Shown here piece by piece: positions 15,271 through 22,892 of a stretch of 46,644 bases of DNA. The position numbers were made by a program, and so were the translations under genes. Under the pieces are notes generated by a model that was not told the origin of the DNA, searched no databases, and saw only the letters and a list, made by a program, of their open reading frames with translations. This DNA is from Dehalococcoidia bacterium (lineage in GTDB: Bacteria > Chloroflexota > Dehalococcoidia > SHYB01), in the NCBI GenBank assembly GCA_009693015.1, contig SHYB01000015.1:1-46644 (forward strand). The letters run 5' to 3'. Numbering within the stretch: position 1 is the stretch's first letter; every line of letters starts with the position of its first letter.

Positions 15271-16537
15271 CGGGTTCCTGGCGCGGATCAGCCTGTTCGG
15301 ATTCGGCTACTCGGCGCTGGCGCTTTCGTTCACCGTGGTGGTGCTGCCCGCGCGCATTCTCGATGTTGCGCCGGAGGGGTCGAAGAATACCTACCTGGGC
15401 GTGCTGTCAGCGGCGGGTTTGCTGGTGGCGGTGGCGGTGCAGCCGCTGGCGGGGGCGGCGAGCGACCGGTGGCGATCGCGATGGGGACGGCGGGCGCCGT
15501 TCATTGCGGTGGGGGCGCTGCTATCGGCGCCGCTGATCGTGGCAGCAGGGGGCGCACCGACGTACGCCACGCTTTTCCTTCTCATCTGCCTGTTGCAACT
15601 GTGCTCCAACATCGCACAAGGGCCGTACCAGGGGCTGGTGCGGGATTACGTGCCGCGGGAGCATCGCGGCGCGGCCTCGGGGATGAAGTGGATGCTGGAA
15701 GTGGGGGGGGCGATGGCGGTGACGGCGCTGGTGGGAGTGATGATGGGTCGCGCCGATGACGGGGGGTCGTTTTCCTGGGTCTGGGGAGCGCTGGCGCTGC
15801 TGGCGGCGCTGTTTGTGCTGGGGGCCGCGGCGACGGCATGGTCGGTGCGGGGGCGAATCACCGGCAGGGCCACACATGGGCGCCTGGTGGGGGGTGCAGG
15901 GTGGGGAGCGGCGCGGGGGAGCGCGCCGCTTTTGAGCCGGGACATGCGGTGGTTTCTGGCATCGCGGTTTACGCTGGCGGCAGCGGCGGCGTCGCTGCAG
16001 ACGTATGCGCTGTTTTTCCTGCGGGATAGGGTGGGGGTGGAGAACGCGTCGCAGACGGCGGGACTGCTGGTGCTGATCGCGGGCGGCGGGCTGGTGGCGG
16101 TGGTGTATCCCGCGGGTGCGCTGGCGGATCGCGTGGGTCGCAAGCCGGTGATGCTGGTGGGCGGGGTTGCCGGGCTTGTAGGTGTTGCGGTGCTGCTGGC
16201 ATGGCCGACGCTGCCGGGGGTGTATGCGGCGAGCGCGGTGGCGGGAGTGGGGCTGGGGGTGTTTCTCGGCGCGAATTGGGCGATGGCGATTGACCTGGTA
16301 TCGTCGAGGAGGACGGCGCAGCAGTTGGGGTATGTGAACATCGCCACGGTAGCGGGGGCGGCGCTGGCGAAGCTGAACGGGGTATGGGTTGACGCGCTGA
16401 ACGATGGCGACGGCGGGCTGGGGTACACGGTGCTGTTCATTGTGTGTGGTATTCTGTTCGTCGCCGGAACGCTCCTGGTGCTGCGCGTCCGCGGCGATAG
16501 CGTCCGCTCCGGCGCCCCATCTGCCCTCACGAGGTAG
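15203..16537 (+). CDS. MFS transporter
   Basis: A 444-residue major facilitator superfamily protein with about 12 membrane helices in two halves. Landmarks are helix 1 from FGFGYSALALSFTVVVLPA, the loop ASDRWRSRWGRRAPF (MFS loop 2-3 signature) and its second-half counterpart ALADRVGRKPVML. The central cytoplasmic loop (about residues 214-240) is unusual: it is encoded by a copy of a dispersed repeat and is rich in Gly, Arg and Thr. The N-terminal 20 residues are also repeat-derived, so the GTG start at 15203 is uncertain; a start nearer helix 1 is possible. The substrate is unknown. It follows a crotonase gene closely and precedes DUF3090. Confidence 0.88.
   Translation: MDNRQAHELSVGEGGWGSAGPRRGFLARISLFGFGYSALALSFTVVVLPARILDVAPEGSKNTYLGVLSAAGLLVAVAVQPLAGAASDRWRSRWGRRAPFIAVGALLSAPLIVAAGGAPTYATLFLLICLLQLCSNIAQGPYQGLVRDYVPREHRGAASGMKWMLEVGGAMAVTALVGVMMGRADDGGSFSWVWGALALLAALFVLGAAATAWSVRGRITGRATHGRLVGGAGWGAARGSAPLLSRDMRWFLASRFTLAAAAASLQTYALFFLRDRVGVENASQTAGLLVLIAGGGLVAVVYPAGALADRVGRKPVMLVGGVAGLVGVAVLLAWPTLPGVYAASAVAGVGLGVFLGANWAMAIDLVSSRRTAQQLGYVNIATVAGAALAKLNGVWVDALNDGDGGLGYTVLFIVCGILFVAGTLLVLRVRGDSVRSGAPSALTR
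15848..15919 (+). repeat. Dispersed repeat family 1, copy F, inside the MFS coding frame
   Basis: Contains GGGGGCGAATCACCGGCAGG followed by GCCACACATGGGCGCC and a G-rich tail ending GGAGCGGCGCGGGGG, matching the family core CCGGCAGGNCCAC-AAT. It is read in frame as part of the loop between the two halves of the transporter and introduces no stop codon. Confidence 0.65.
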
Positions 16538-16545
16538 CTTTTTCT

Positions 16546-17079
16546 ATGGCACGAGCTCGTCGCGATCTTGGCCCGGTGCGGAGCGTCACGCCGGAGTCGC
16601 TGGGGAAGCCGGGACAGCGGACGTTCCGGGTGGTGGTTCGCGGGGAGAGGGGCGAGGCGACGGTGTGGTTGGAGAAGGAGCACATGGCGGCGCTGGTGAT
16701 GTCTATCGAGACGGTACTGGCGGAGGCGCCTGGGGAGGGGTCTGTGGCGGAGGGGCCAGGGCCGGGGGTGCGGGCGGAGGCGAGCGCGCCCCAAGGGGAA
16801 AGGCCGGTGGAGTTCAAGGCAGCGGCGCTGGCGATTGTCTACGATAGCCCGCGGCGTACGTTCGGGGTGCTGGCGTACGATGCGGATGATGCGTCTTCAT
16901 CTACGGCGACGCTGGCGTGGTGGCTGACGCGGGAGCAGGCGAAGCGTCTGGCGGAGGATGCGGCGGAGATCGTGTCATCGGGGAGGCCGATCTGCCCGCT
17001 GTGCCACCGGCCGAAGGACCCTTCAGGCCATATGTGCACGGAGACGAACGGGCATCAGGCGGCGAAGGATCATTTTTAG
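16546..17079 (+). CDS. DUF3090 family protein
   Basis: A 177-residue protein of the DUF3090 family, whose function is unknown. The family pattern is clear: an N-terminal strand pair (GQRTFRVVVRGERG, ATVWLEKEHMAALV), a central EFKAAALAIVYD strand, and the C-terminal helix with GRPICPLCHRPKDPSGHMC then TETNG, a Cys-rich segment (CPLC...HxC) likely to bind zinc. A Gly/Glu/Ala-rich linker of about 35 residues (62-85) is longer than usual. In other bacteria the family occurs beside histidine-phosphatase genes; that partner is not here. It starts 8 nt after the transporter stop. Confidence 0.88.
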   Translation: MARARRDLGPVRSVTPESLGKPGQRTFRVVVRGERGEATVWLEKEHMAALVMSIETVLAEAPGEGSVAEGPGPGVRAEASAPQGERPVEFKAAALAIVYDSPRRTFGVLAYDADDASSSTATLAWWLTREQAKRLAEDAAEIVSSGRPICPLCHRPKDPSGHMCTETNGHQAAKDHF

Positions 17080-17655
17080 GGGCGCCGGCGCTCATGGGCG
17101 ACAATCCTCGTTGTTCCCGCCCGCCCGCCCGCCCACAGACGTTGGATAGAGAGGGCAAGGGCACATCCCTCCGATGGAATCACGAGTCGCGCAGACGGGA
17201 CTTCGCTCCTCTTTGAACACACCCGAGGAGAGGAAGCACGGGAGCGCGGGATGGGGGTTTTCAGGCAAACGTTGGTCAGTCCCCAGAAGGGTTTTGCCGT
17301 TACGAAAAAACTATGTGCGGTCGTATGTGGTGTTTTGTTGTGAAGGTGCTACGGCCTCACCCTGCCCTCTCCAACATGGTTAGAGAGGGGACGGAGGGGA
17401 GGGAGGTCCGCGAGGGTCACGGATGCCCATACTGGCTACGGCGGTAGCAGACACTTAGCTCATGCCCCTCGGTATGACCGGGGCTCCCGTGGGGGAGAGT
17501 CGCCATCCCTGACTGCGCCGGCCTCTTCCAGCTCCCGGCGCGGTCGTGTAGTACGTGTGTTCTGTCTATTACTACAATGGCAGGCGGGAGGGAAGGGGTC
17601 AAGGGGGATTTTGCGGGGGGTGACAAAAGGTGGTGCCGGACGGCGTCGGCGGCAT
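17080..17655. other. Long intergenic region with a family-2 dispersed repeat
   Basis: No believable gene. A CCCG(CCCG)n tract at about 17117-17133 begins a block (about 17105-17235) with GGGCACATCCC and a CGGGACTTCGCTCCTCTTTG segment that matches 44945-45063 in order and spacing. The stretch 17351-17400 contains CCTCACCCTGCCCTCTCC and AGAGAGGGGACGG, imperfect complements of one another. The base composition is less G-biased than in the genes. The promoter of the acyl-CoA dehydrogenase gene begins just after it. Confidence 0.5.
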
Positions 17656-17685
17656 TTGACATCGCTTCCGGCGCGTACCTATTAT
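17656..17685 (+). promoter_or_regulatory. Sigma-70-type promoter for the acyl-CoA dehydrogenase gene
   Basis: TTGACA (17656-17661) and TATTAT (17680-17685) with an 18-bp spacer. Transcription would start near 17692, about 46 nt before the ATG. Confidence 0.75.
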
Positions 17686-17737
17686 GCTTCTAGTTTCGCG
17701 CTATTTGACGTGTCGGACGCCGCACTAAAGAGGACGC

Positions 17738-18907
17738 ATGGACTTTCGTTTTACGCCGGAGCAAGAGGCGTTCCGGCAAGAGGTCATCGCCTTCGCTAAA
17801 AGGGAGTGGGCACCGCTGGGCGTGCCGGCGACGGCAGTGGGCGTGCTGACCGGCGACGAGTGGGACAAGTGCATGGCGTTCCGGCGTAAGCTGGGGGGGA
17901 CGGGGTGGATCGGGGTGGCGTGGCCGGAGGCGTACGGCGGCCTGGGGAAGAGCGTCCTGCACCAGATGATCTTTCATGAGGAGATGGTGTATTACGGCGC
18001 GCCGATTGATTACAACGGCTACGTGGTGGCGCCGAGCCTGCTGGCGGTAGGGTCGGAGGAGATCAAGCGGAAGTTTGTGGGGATGACGATCCGGCAGGAG
18101 ATCGTGTGGTGCCAGGGGTACAGCGAGCCGAACGCGGGGTCGGACCTGGCGGGGATTCAGACGCAGGTGCGGCGCGACGGGGACGATTTTGTGGTGAACG
18201 GGTCGAAGATATGGACGTCGCAGGCGCACTTCGCGGAGTATATTCACCTGCTGGCGCGGAGCGATCAGGATGCGCCGAATCACCAGGCGATTTCGTACTT
18301 CGTGATGGACATGAAAAGCCCGGGCATCAGTATGACGCCGCTGATTGATGCGGGGAACGAGCATCATTTCAACCAGATATTTTTCGATAATGTGCGCGTG
18401 CCGGCGGGGAATATCATCGGGGAGTGGAACCAGGGCTGGCGCAGCGCGATGCGGGGGCTGGAGAACGAGCGCGGGTCGAACATGCTGTATATCGCGATTT
18501 GCCGGCGGTTGTTCGATGGGATGCTGCGCTACCTGGAATCGCAGCCGCGGACGCCGGTGCGGCGGGATGCGGTGATGCGGCACAAGCTGGCGCAGACGGC
18601 GATTGATGTGGAGGTGGGGCGGATGCTGGCGTACCGCGTGGGATGGCTGAACATGCAGGGGAAGCCGTTCAACGCGCAGGCGTCGATCGCCAAGCTGTGG
18701 GCTACGGAGCTGCAGAAGCGGGTGGCGCAGCATAATGCGGAGCTGCTGGGGCAGTACGGGGCGCTGTGGCATGACGCGCGGGCGCCGATGCGCAGCGAGG
18801 TGAGCGATTCGCTGTTCGGGACGATCCCGAACACGATCGCGGGGGGGACGTCCGAGGTGCAGCGGGATATTATCGCGGCGCGGGGGCTGGGCCTGCCGCG
18901 ACGGTAG
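17738..18907 (+). CDS. Acyl-CoA dehydrogenase family protein
   Basis: A 389-residue FAD enzyme for alpha,beta-dehydrogenation of an acyl-CoA. The N-terminal helical domain starts MDFRFTPEQEAFRQEV; the middle beta domain has WCQGYSEPNAGSDLAGIQT and VNGSKIWTSQAHFAEY; the C-terminal domain has the FAD/subunit-contact motif NTIAGGTSEVQRDIIAARGL. Length and motif order are normal. Long sequences of the FadE17/FadE26 type have this character, but the chain length or substrate cannot be told. AGAGGA precedes the ATG. It is transcribed alone from a good promoter and followed by two strong hairpins before the convergent phoU. Confidence 0.95.
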   Translation: MDFRFTPEQEAFRQEVIAFAKREWAPLGVPATAVGVLTGDEWDKCMAFRRKLGGTGWIGVAWPEAYGGLGKSVLHQMIFHEEMVYYGAPIDYNGYVVAPSLLAVGSEEIKRKFVGMTIRQEIVWCQGYSEPNAGSDLAGIQTQVRRDGDDFVVNGSKIWTSQAHFAEYIHLLARSDQDAPNHQAISYFVMDMKSPGISMTPLIDAGNEHHFNQIFFDNVRVPAGNIIGEWNQGWRSAMRGLENERGSNMLYIAICRRLFDGMLRYLESQPRTPVRRDAVMRHKLAQTAIDVEVGRMLAYRVGWLNMQGKPFNAQASIAKLWATELQKRVAQHNAELLGQYGALWHDARAPMRSEVSDSLFGTIPNTIAGGTSEVQRDIIAARGLGLPRR

Positions 18908-18926
18908 GGGCGTGGCCTTGGGGAAT

Positions 18927-18960
18927 CTGGGAACCCTTTCTTGGAAGCAAGGGTTCCCAG
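18927..18960. terminator. Hairpin between convergent genes
   Basis: CTGGGAACCCTT (18927-18938) pairs perfectly with AAGGGTTCCCAG (18949-18960) around a 10-nt loop. There is no T tract, but its position 20 bp after the acyl-CoA dehydrogenase stop and its symmetry suit a terminator or an end-processing stem. Confidence 0.5.
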
Positions 18961-18978
18961 GCCCTCCCAAAGAACTTC

Positions 18979-19032
18979 AGCGCTGGGTTCTGGCGGTGGG
19001 CGGGATCAGGCCCATCGCCAGAACCCAGCGCT
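18979..19032. repeat. Long inverted repeat between convergent genes
   Basis: A 22-bp stem, 18979-19000 with 19011-19032, with one G-T pair and a 10-nt loop. It begins AGCGCTGGGTTCTGG and closes CCAGAACCCAGCGCT. Together with the hairpin just before it, this separates the acyl-CoA dehydrogenase and pst transcripts. It could be a palindromic dispersed element rather than a dedicated terminator. Confidence 0.6.
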
Positions 19033-19094
19033 AAGGCTCGCTGCAAGTGCGTGGGAGCGCTTACGTCAAGCGAGGGCCCACAGGATGCCAGGGA

Positions 19095-19137
19095 CGGGCT
19101 TCGCCCCTCTCTGGATATACCCCAGGAGGTGGAGGAT
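19095..19137 (+). repeat. Partial copy of dispersed repeat family 2
   Basis: GGGACGGGCTTCGCCCCTCT, then CTGGATATACCCCAGGAGG, matches the 3' half of the repeats at 17105 and 44945. It ends about 25 bp beyond the phoU stop codon. Confidence 0.45.
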
Positions 19138-19160
19138 GCTGCCGCGCCGCTTAGCGGCGG

Positions 19161-19877
19161 CTAGAAGTACTTGGAAGCGCCGATCTCTTCCATCTTGCCG
19201 GTGGCGGCGAAGATGGTGCGCTCGCAGATGTTGGTGGAGCGGTCGGCGATGCGCTCTAGGTTGTGGGCGACCCAGGTGAGGTAGGTGGCCTGGTTGATGG
19301 TGCGGGGGTCTTGGAGCATGTAGGTGAGGAGCTCGCGGTAGATCTGGTTGTGGAGGTTGTCGACCTCATCGTCGGCGCCGACGACGGCCTTGGCCGCGGC
19401 GACGTCTAGCTTGATAAAGGCATCCAAGGAGCGGTGGAGCATGTCTAGGGCGAGGACGGCCATGCGGGGGATGTCCACCAGGGGCTTGATGAGCGGCTCG
19501 ACGCCGATGCGCAAGGCGATTTTGGCGATGCCTGCGGCGTGATCGCCCTGGCGCTCCAGGTCCACGGTGATGTGGAGGACGGCGACGATGATGCGCAGGT
19601 CGCGGGCCATGGGTTGCTGCGTGGCGAGGAGACGGAGGCACTTCTCTTCGATTTCGTAGCGCTTGTTGTTGATGAAGCGATCGTCGTCAATGATGCGGCG
19701 AGAGGATTCCAGGTCCTGGCGCTTGAGGGCGTCAACGGACTTGGAGACGGCCTTCTCCACCATGCTGCCAAGCTCCAGCATGTCATCCTGGAGGCCTTGG
19801 AGCTCATGGGCGAAGCCTTTGCGGATGACGGGGAAATCGTGTTGCTGTCTAGCCGAACCGCCCGGTGATGTAGTCAT
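19161..19877 (-). CDS. phoU: Phosphate signalling complex protein PhoU
   Basis: A 238-residue all-helical protein made of two PhoU repeats, each with the metal-binding pattern E-x-x-x-D near [17 protein letters not shown] and in [19 protein letters not shown]. PhoU restrains phosphate uptake through the Pst transporter and the PhoR sensor. It is last in the pst run and its ATG lies inside the 3' end of pstB (29-nt overlap), implying translational coupling. The first 25 residues are longer than typical, but no better start is available. Confidence 0.95.
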   Translation of the reverse strand: MTTSPGGSARQQHDFPVIRKGFAHELQGLQDDMLELGSMVEKAVSKSVDALKRQDLESSRRIIDDDRFINNKRYEIEEKCLRLLATQQPMARDLRIIVAVLHITVDLERQGDHAAGIAKIALRIGVEPLIKPLVDIPRMAVLALDMLHRSLDAFIKLDVAAAKAVVGADDEVDNLHNQIYRELLTYMLQDPRTINQATYLTWVAHNLERIADRSTNICERTIFAATGKMEEIGASKYF

Positions 19878-20676
19878 TGGTGCGTGGGTCCTTTGGGGTG
19901 GTGAATATCTGGTCTTTTGACCCGAACTCCACGAGGAATCCTGGCTTGCCGCCGCCCTCTGTGGTCATGAAGGCGGTGTAGTCCGATACGCGCGCGGCCT
20001 GTTGCATGTTGTGGGTGACGATGACGATGGTGTAGTCGCGCCGGAGCTCTTGCATGAGGTCTTCGATACGCAGGGTGGCGAGAGGGTCGAGGGCAGAGGC
20101 AGGCTCGTCCATGAGGATGACCTCGGGCTGGACGGCGAGGGTGCGGGCGATGCAGAGGCGCTGCTGCTGGCCGCCGGAAAGCTCGAAGGCGGACTTTTTG
20201 AGGCGGTCCTTGACCTCTTCCCACAGCGCGGCGCGTTGGAGGGTCTCTTCCACGAGGGCGTTGAGGTCGCCCTTGTAGCCGTTGACGCGGGGGCCGAAGG
20301 CGACGTTATCGAATATGGACTTGGGAAAGGGGTTGGGCTTCTGGAAGACCATGCCGATACGGAAGCGCACCTCCGTGGGGTCCATGCGGGGGTGGTAGAT
20401 ATCGTCGCCGTCAAAGAGCACCTGGCCTTCAATGCGGGTCTTGGGAAGTAGTTCGTTCATGCGGTTGAAGCAGCGCAGGAGGGTGCTCTTGCCGCAGCCG
20501 GAGGGGCCGATGATGGCGGTGATGCGTCGCGCGGGGATGCGGAGGTTGATATCGGTAAGGGCGAGGTGCGTGCCGTAGTAGAAGTTGACGCCGCGCGCCT
20601 CTAGGGCGATGTGCTCGGCGCCGGCGGCGGTGGCCGGGGCGGGGGCGGCGCCTGTTGAGTGGGGGGTGACGGTCAT
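19849..20676 (-). CDS. pstB: Phosphate ABC transporter ATP-binding protein PstB
   Basis: A 275-residue ABC ATPase. Walker A is GPSGCGKST, the Q-loop [20 protein letters not shown] is typical of PstB, the signature is [16 protein letters not shown], Walker B with its Glu is [13 protein letters not shown], and the switch His is IVTHNMQQA. The first 25 residues (Ala/Thr-rich) are an extension. It powers high-affinity phosphate import with PstC/PstA encoded upstream. The gap from pstA is 66 bp. Confidence 0.97.
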   Translation of the reverse strand: MTVTPHSTGAAPAPATAAGAEHIALEARGVNFYYGTHLALTDINLRIPARRITAIIGPSGCGKSTLLRCFNRMNELLPKTRIEGQVLFDGDDIYHPRMDPTEVRFRIGMVFQKPNPFPKSIFDNVAFGPRVNGYKGDLNALVEETLQRAALWEEVKDRLKKSAFELSGGQQQRLCIARTLAVQPEVILMDEPASALDPLATLRIEDLMQELRRDYTIVIVTHNMQQAARVSDYTAFMTTEGGGKPGFLVEFGSKDQIFTTPKDPRTNDYITGRFG

Positions 20677-20742
20677 ACGCGGCTCCGTAGAGATTGGCCT
20701 CTGCGTAAGGGCAGGGTAGCACTGGAGGGTACGGGGGTCAAT

Positions 20743-21645
20743 TTAGTCCTGGGCCTTGCGCTGGAACTTGTTGCGGAGGTAGATGGCGAGTCCGTTCATG
20801 GTAAGGAGGAGGATGAGGAGGACGATGATGCCGGTGGCGGCGATATCGAGGAACTCTTTCTGGGGGCGTGAGGACCAGTTGAAGATCTGGATGGGGAGGA
20901 CGGTGAAGGGGTCGAGGGGGGCGTGGGCCAGGCCGGCGCTGCCGGGGACGAAGGCGACGTAGGTGAGGGCGCCGAGGATGATGAGGGGGGCGGTTTCACC
21001 GATGGCGCGGGACATGGAGAGGATGGCGCCGGTGAGGATGCCGGGGAAGGCGTAGGGGAGCATGACGCGCCAGATGGTCTGCCATTTGGTGGCGCCAAGG
21101 GCGTAGGAGGCGGGGCCGAGGGACCTGGGAACGGATCGGAAGGCTTCTCTGGCGGCGATAATGCCGACAGGCAGGATGAGGAGGGTCATGGTGAGGGCGC
21201 CGGCGAGGACGCTGCGATCGAGGGCCATCCAGCGGACGAAGACGGTGAGGCCGAGGATGCCGTAGACGATGGAGGGGACGCCGGCAAGGTTGGAGATGTT
21301 GGTCTGGATGAGGTCAGTGATGCGGTTCTTGGGGGCGTAGAACTCCAGCCAGAGCGCGGTGCCGACGCCGAGGGGAAAGGAGAAGAGGGCGGTGAAGGCC
21401 ATGATCCATAACGAGCCCATGAGGGGGGAGAGGATGCCTGCCTGGCTGGCGAATCGCGAGGGATAGCTGACGATGAAGTCCCAGCTCAAGCCGCCAAGCC
21501 CTTCCGCGAGGACGCGGGCCAGCAGGGTGACGAGGACGACGATGCCGGTGAGGGTGGCGGCGACGAGCACGCCGTAGTAGGCGCGTGACTTGAAGCGGCG
21601 CCACCCGGCGTTGGGGCGCATGGCGGTGGAGCGCGCGGAGGCCAT
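20743..21645 (-). CDS. pstA: Phosphate ABC transporter permease PstA
   Basis: A 300-residue inner-membrane permease with about six helices. The cytoplasmic coupling loop bearing the EAA motif reads IIAAREAFRSVPRSLGPAS followed by YALGATKWQT. SWDFIVSYPSRFASQAGI and NLAGVPSIVYGILGL are typical of PstA. Its start codon overlaps the last base of the pstC stop, so the two subunits are co-translated and form the membrane channel for phosphate. Confidence 0.96.
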   Translation of the reverse strand: MASARSTAMRPNAGWRRFKSRAYYGVLVAATLTGIVVLVTLLARVLAEGLGGLSWDFIVSYPSRFASQAGILSPLMGSLWIMAFTALFSFPLGVGTALWLEFYAPKNRITDLIQTNISNLAGVPSIVYGILGLTVFVRWMALDRSVLAGALTMTLLILPVGIIAAREAFRSVPRSLGPASYALGATKWQTIWRVMLPYAFPGILTGAILSMSRAIGETAPLIILGALTYVAFVPGSAGLAHAPLDPFTVLPIQIFNWSSRPQKEFLDIAATGIIVLLILLLTMNGLAIYLRNKFQRKAQD

Positions 21646-22601
21646 TAATAGTGCTCCCGGAAGCGCCGCACGAGCCAGTGGCCGAAGATGTTCATGGCGA
21701 GGGTGATGACGAAGAGCATCATGCCGACGGCGAAGATGGTCTTGTATTCGATGGTGCCGTAGGGGGTTTCGCCCATGCTGACCTGGACGATGTAGGCGGT
21801 CATGGTCTGCACGCTCTCCAGGGGGTTGCCGGTGATGTGGGGGGTGGCGCCCGCGGCAAGGGCGACGATCATGGTTTCGCCGACGGCGCGGGAGATGGCG
21901 AGGACGAAGGAGGCGACGATGCCGGAGAGGGCGGCGGGCACGACGACGCGGGAGGCGACTTCGAGCCGGGTGGCGCCTAGGGCGTAGGCGCCGGCGCGCA
22001 GCGACTGGGGCACGGCGATCATGGCGTCCTCGGAAAGGGAGGCGATCATGGGGACGATCATGATGCCGACGACGAGGCCGGCGGCGAGGGCGTTGAAGGT
22101 GTTGGTGTCTGCGAAGGGGCCGGGGAGGTTGCGGAGGATGAAGGGGGTGACGAAGGTGAGGGCGAAGTAGCCGTAGACGACGGTGGGGATGCCCGCGAGG
22201 ACTTCCAGGAGGGGTTTCAGCACGCGCCGCAGTTTATCGGGGGCGTATTCGCTGAGGAAGATGGCGGTGAAGAGACCGACGGGCAGGGCGAAGGCGGCGG
22301 CGATGGCGGTGACGAGGAAGGTGCCGGAGATGAGGGGCCAGATGCCGAAGTGGCGATCAAGGGAGTAGGTGGGGGACCATTTGGTATCGCCGAAGAAGTC
22401 GGAGAGGGGGACGGCGCGGAAGAATTGGAAGGCTTCCGTGGCGAGGGAGACGACGATGCCGACGGTGGTGAGGATGGAGACCATCCCCATGAGGAGGAGC
22501 ACCTTGGGGATGAGGGTCTCTTCCCAGCGGTGGGCGCCGCGCCGCCAAAGGGCGGGGTTGTTGGGCCCCTGTGGGGGCGCCTGGTGCGCTGCTTGGGCCA
22601 C
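21645..22601 (-). CDS. pstC: Phosphate ABC transporter permease PstC
   Basis: A 318-residue permease, partner of PstA. It has about six helices, the PstC-type segment [18 protein letters not shown], and the coupling loop [21 protein letters not shown] place the start at GTG 22601 because GGAGGA stands seven bases before it. The frame is open upstream to 22754, but that part is encoded by a dispersed repeat and the promoter region and would add about 50 Pro/Gly/Arg-rich residues. No pstS gene is adjacent, so the phosphate-binding protein must be encoded elsewhere. An 11-bp repeat operator lies upstream. Confidence 0.93.
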   Translation of the reverse strand: MAQAAHQAPPQGPNNPALWRRGAHRWEETLIPKVLLLMGMVSILTTVGIVVSLATEAFQFFRAVPLSDFFGDTKWSPTYSLDRHFGIWPLISGTFLVTAIAAAFALPVGLFTAIFLSEYAPDKLRRVLKPLLEVLAGIPTVVYGYFALTFVTPFILRNLPGPFADTNTFNALAAGLVVGIMIVPMIASLSEDAMIAVPQSLRAGAYALGATRLEVASRVVVPAALSGIVASFVLAISRAVGETMIVALAAGATPHITGNPLESVQTMTAYIVQVSMGETPYGTIEYKTIFAVGMMLFVITLAMNIFGHWLVRRFREHY

Positions 22602-22624
22602 GAACGTTTCCTCCGGGGCGCTGC

Positions 22625-22705
22625 CCCACCCCGCCGCGCCTCCGCCCCGGCGGCGCCCCGCACCCGGCGGCACTGATTTATGGGCCTGCCGGACATTCGC
22701 GGCGT
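22625..22705 (-). repeat. Dispersed repeat family 1, copy C
   Basis: On the minus strand it contains GCGAATGTCCGGCAGG, then CCCATAAATCAGTGCCGCC and a long G/C-rich tail. It lies in the pstC leader, between promoter and start codon. A shortened duplicate, CGAACGTCCGGCACGCC, precedes it. Confidence 0.6.
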
Positions 22706-22731
22706 GCCGGACGTTCGCCTCCGCATCACAG

Positions 22732-22748
22732 CCTATGCTGAGCATAGG
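22732..22748. repeat. Short palindrome overlapping the likely pstC -10 box
   Basis: CCTATGCT-g-AGCATAGG is a perfect 8-bp inverted repeat. On the minus strand it includes TATGCT (22746-22741), a plausible -10 hexamer placed 11 bp downstream of the four-repeat operator. Confidence 0.5.
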
Positions 22749-22756
22749 GGCCACGC

Positions 22757-22796
22757 TTTAACATCGCTTTAACGCGATGTTAACGGGCGGTTAAAA
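22757..22796 (-). promoter_or_regulatory. Pho-box-type operator: four TTAA units with 11-bp spacing
   Basis: TTAAC occurs at 22758, 22769 and 22780 and TTAAA at 22791, each exactly 11 bp apart, that is one helical turn. This is the spacing of Pho-regulator sites (PhoB, PhoP), and TTAACA-like units resemble those of Bacillus PhoP. The stretch also holds a palindrome, TTAACATCGC (22758-22767) with GCGATGTTAA (22774-22783). It lies between the divergent pst operon and the DUF1015 gene, about 155 bp before pstC, so PhoB/PhoP-like control of pst is inferred. Confidence 0.75.
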
Positions 22797-22892
22797 CGGC
22801 GGGGCGAAAGCGGTGGCGGGAGGAGTCGCAGGGATAGACCCTTGCGCGGGGGCGCGGATATACTGGCTAGCACCAACGCTTGGAGCACAGCT

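Noticed and set aside
17117-17133. CCCG tandem tract considered as part of a CRISPR array or microsatellite of interest.
   Set aside because: Only a few 4-bp units, no spacers, and it belongs to repeat family 2.
17174-17383. Small plus-strand ORF in the 17-kb intergenic region.
   Set aside because: It starts inside repeat family 2, has no ribosome site and no coding-like composition.
22602-22754. Longer pstC beginning at 22754.
   Set aside because: The extra 51 residues come from dispersed repeat C and the promoter region, while GTG 22601 has an ideal Shine-Dalgarno sequence.
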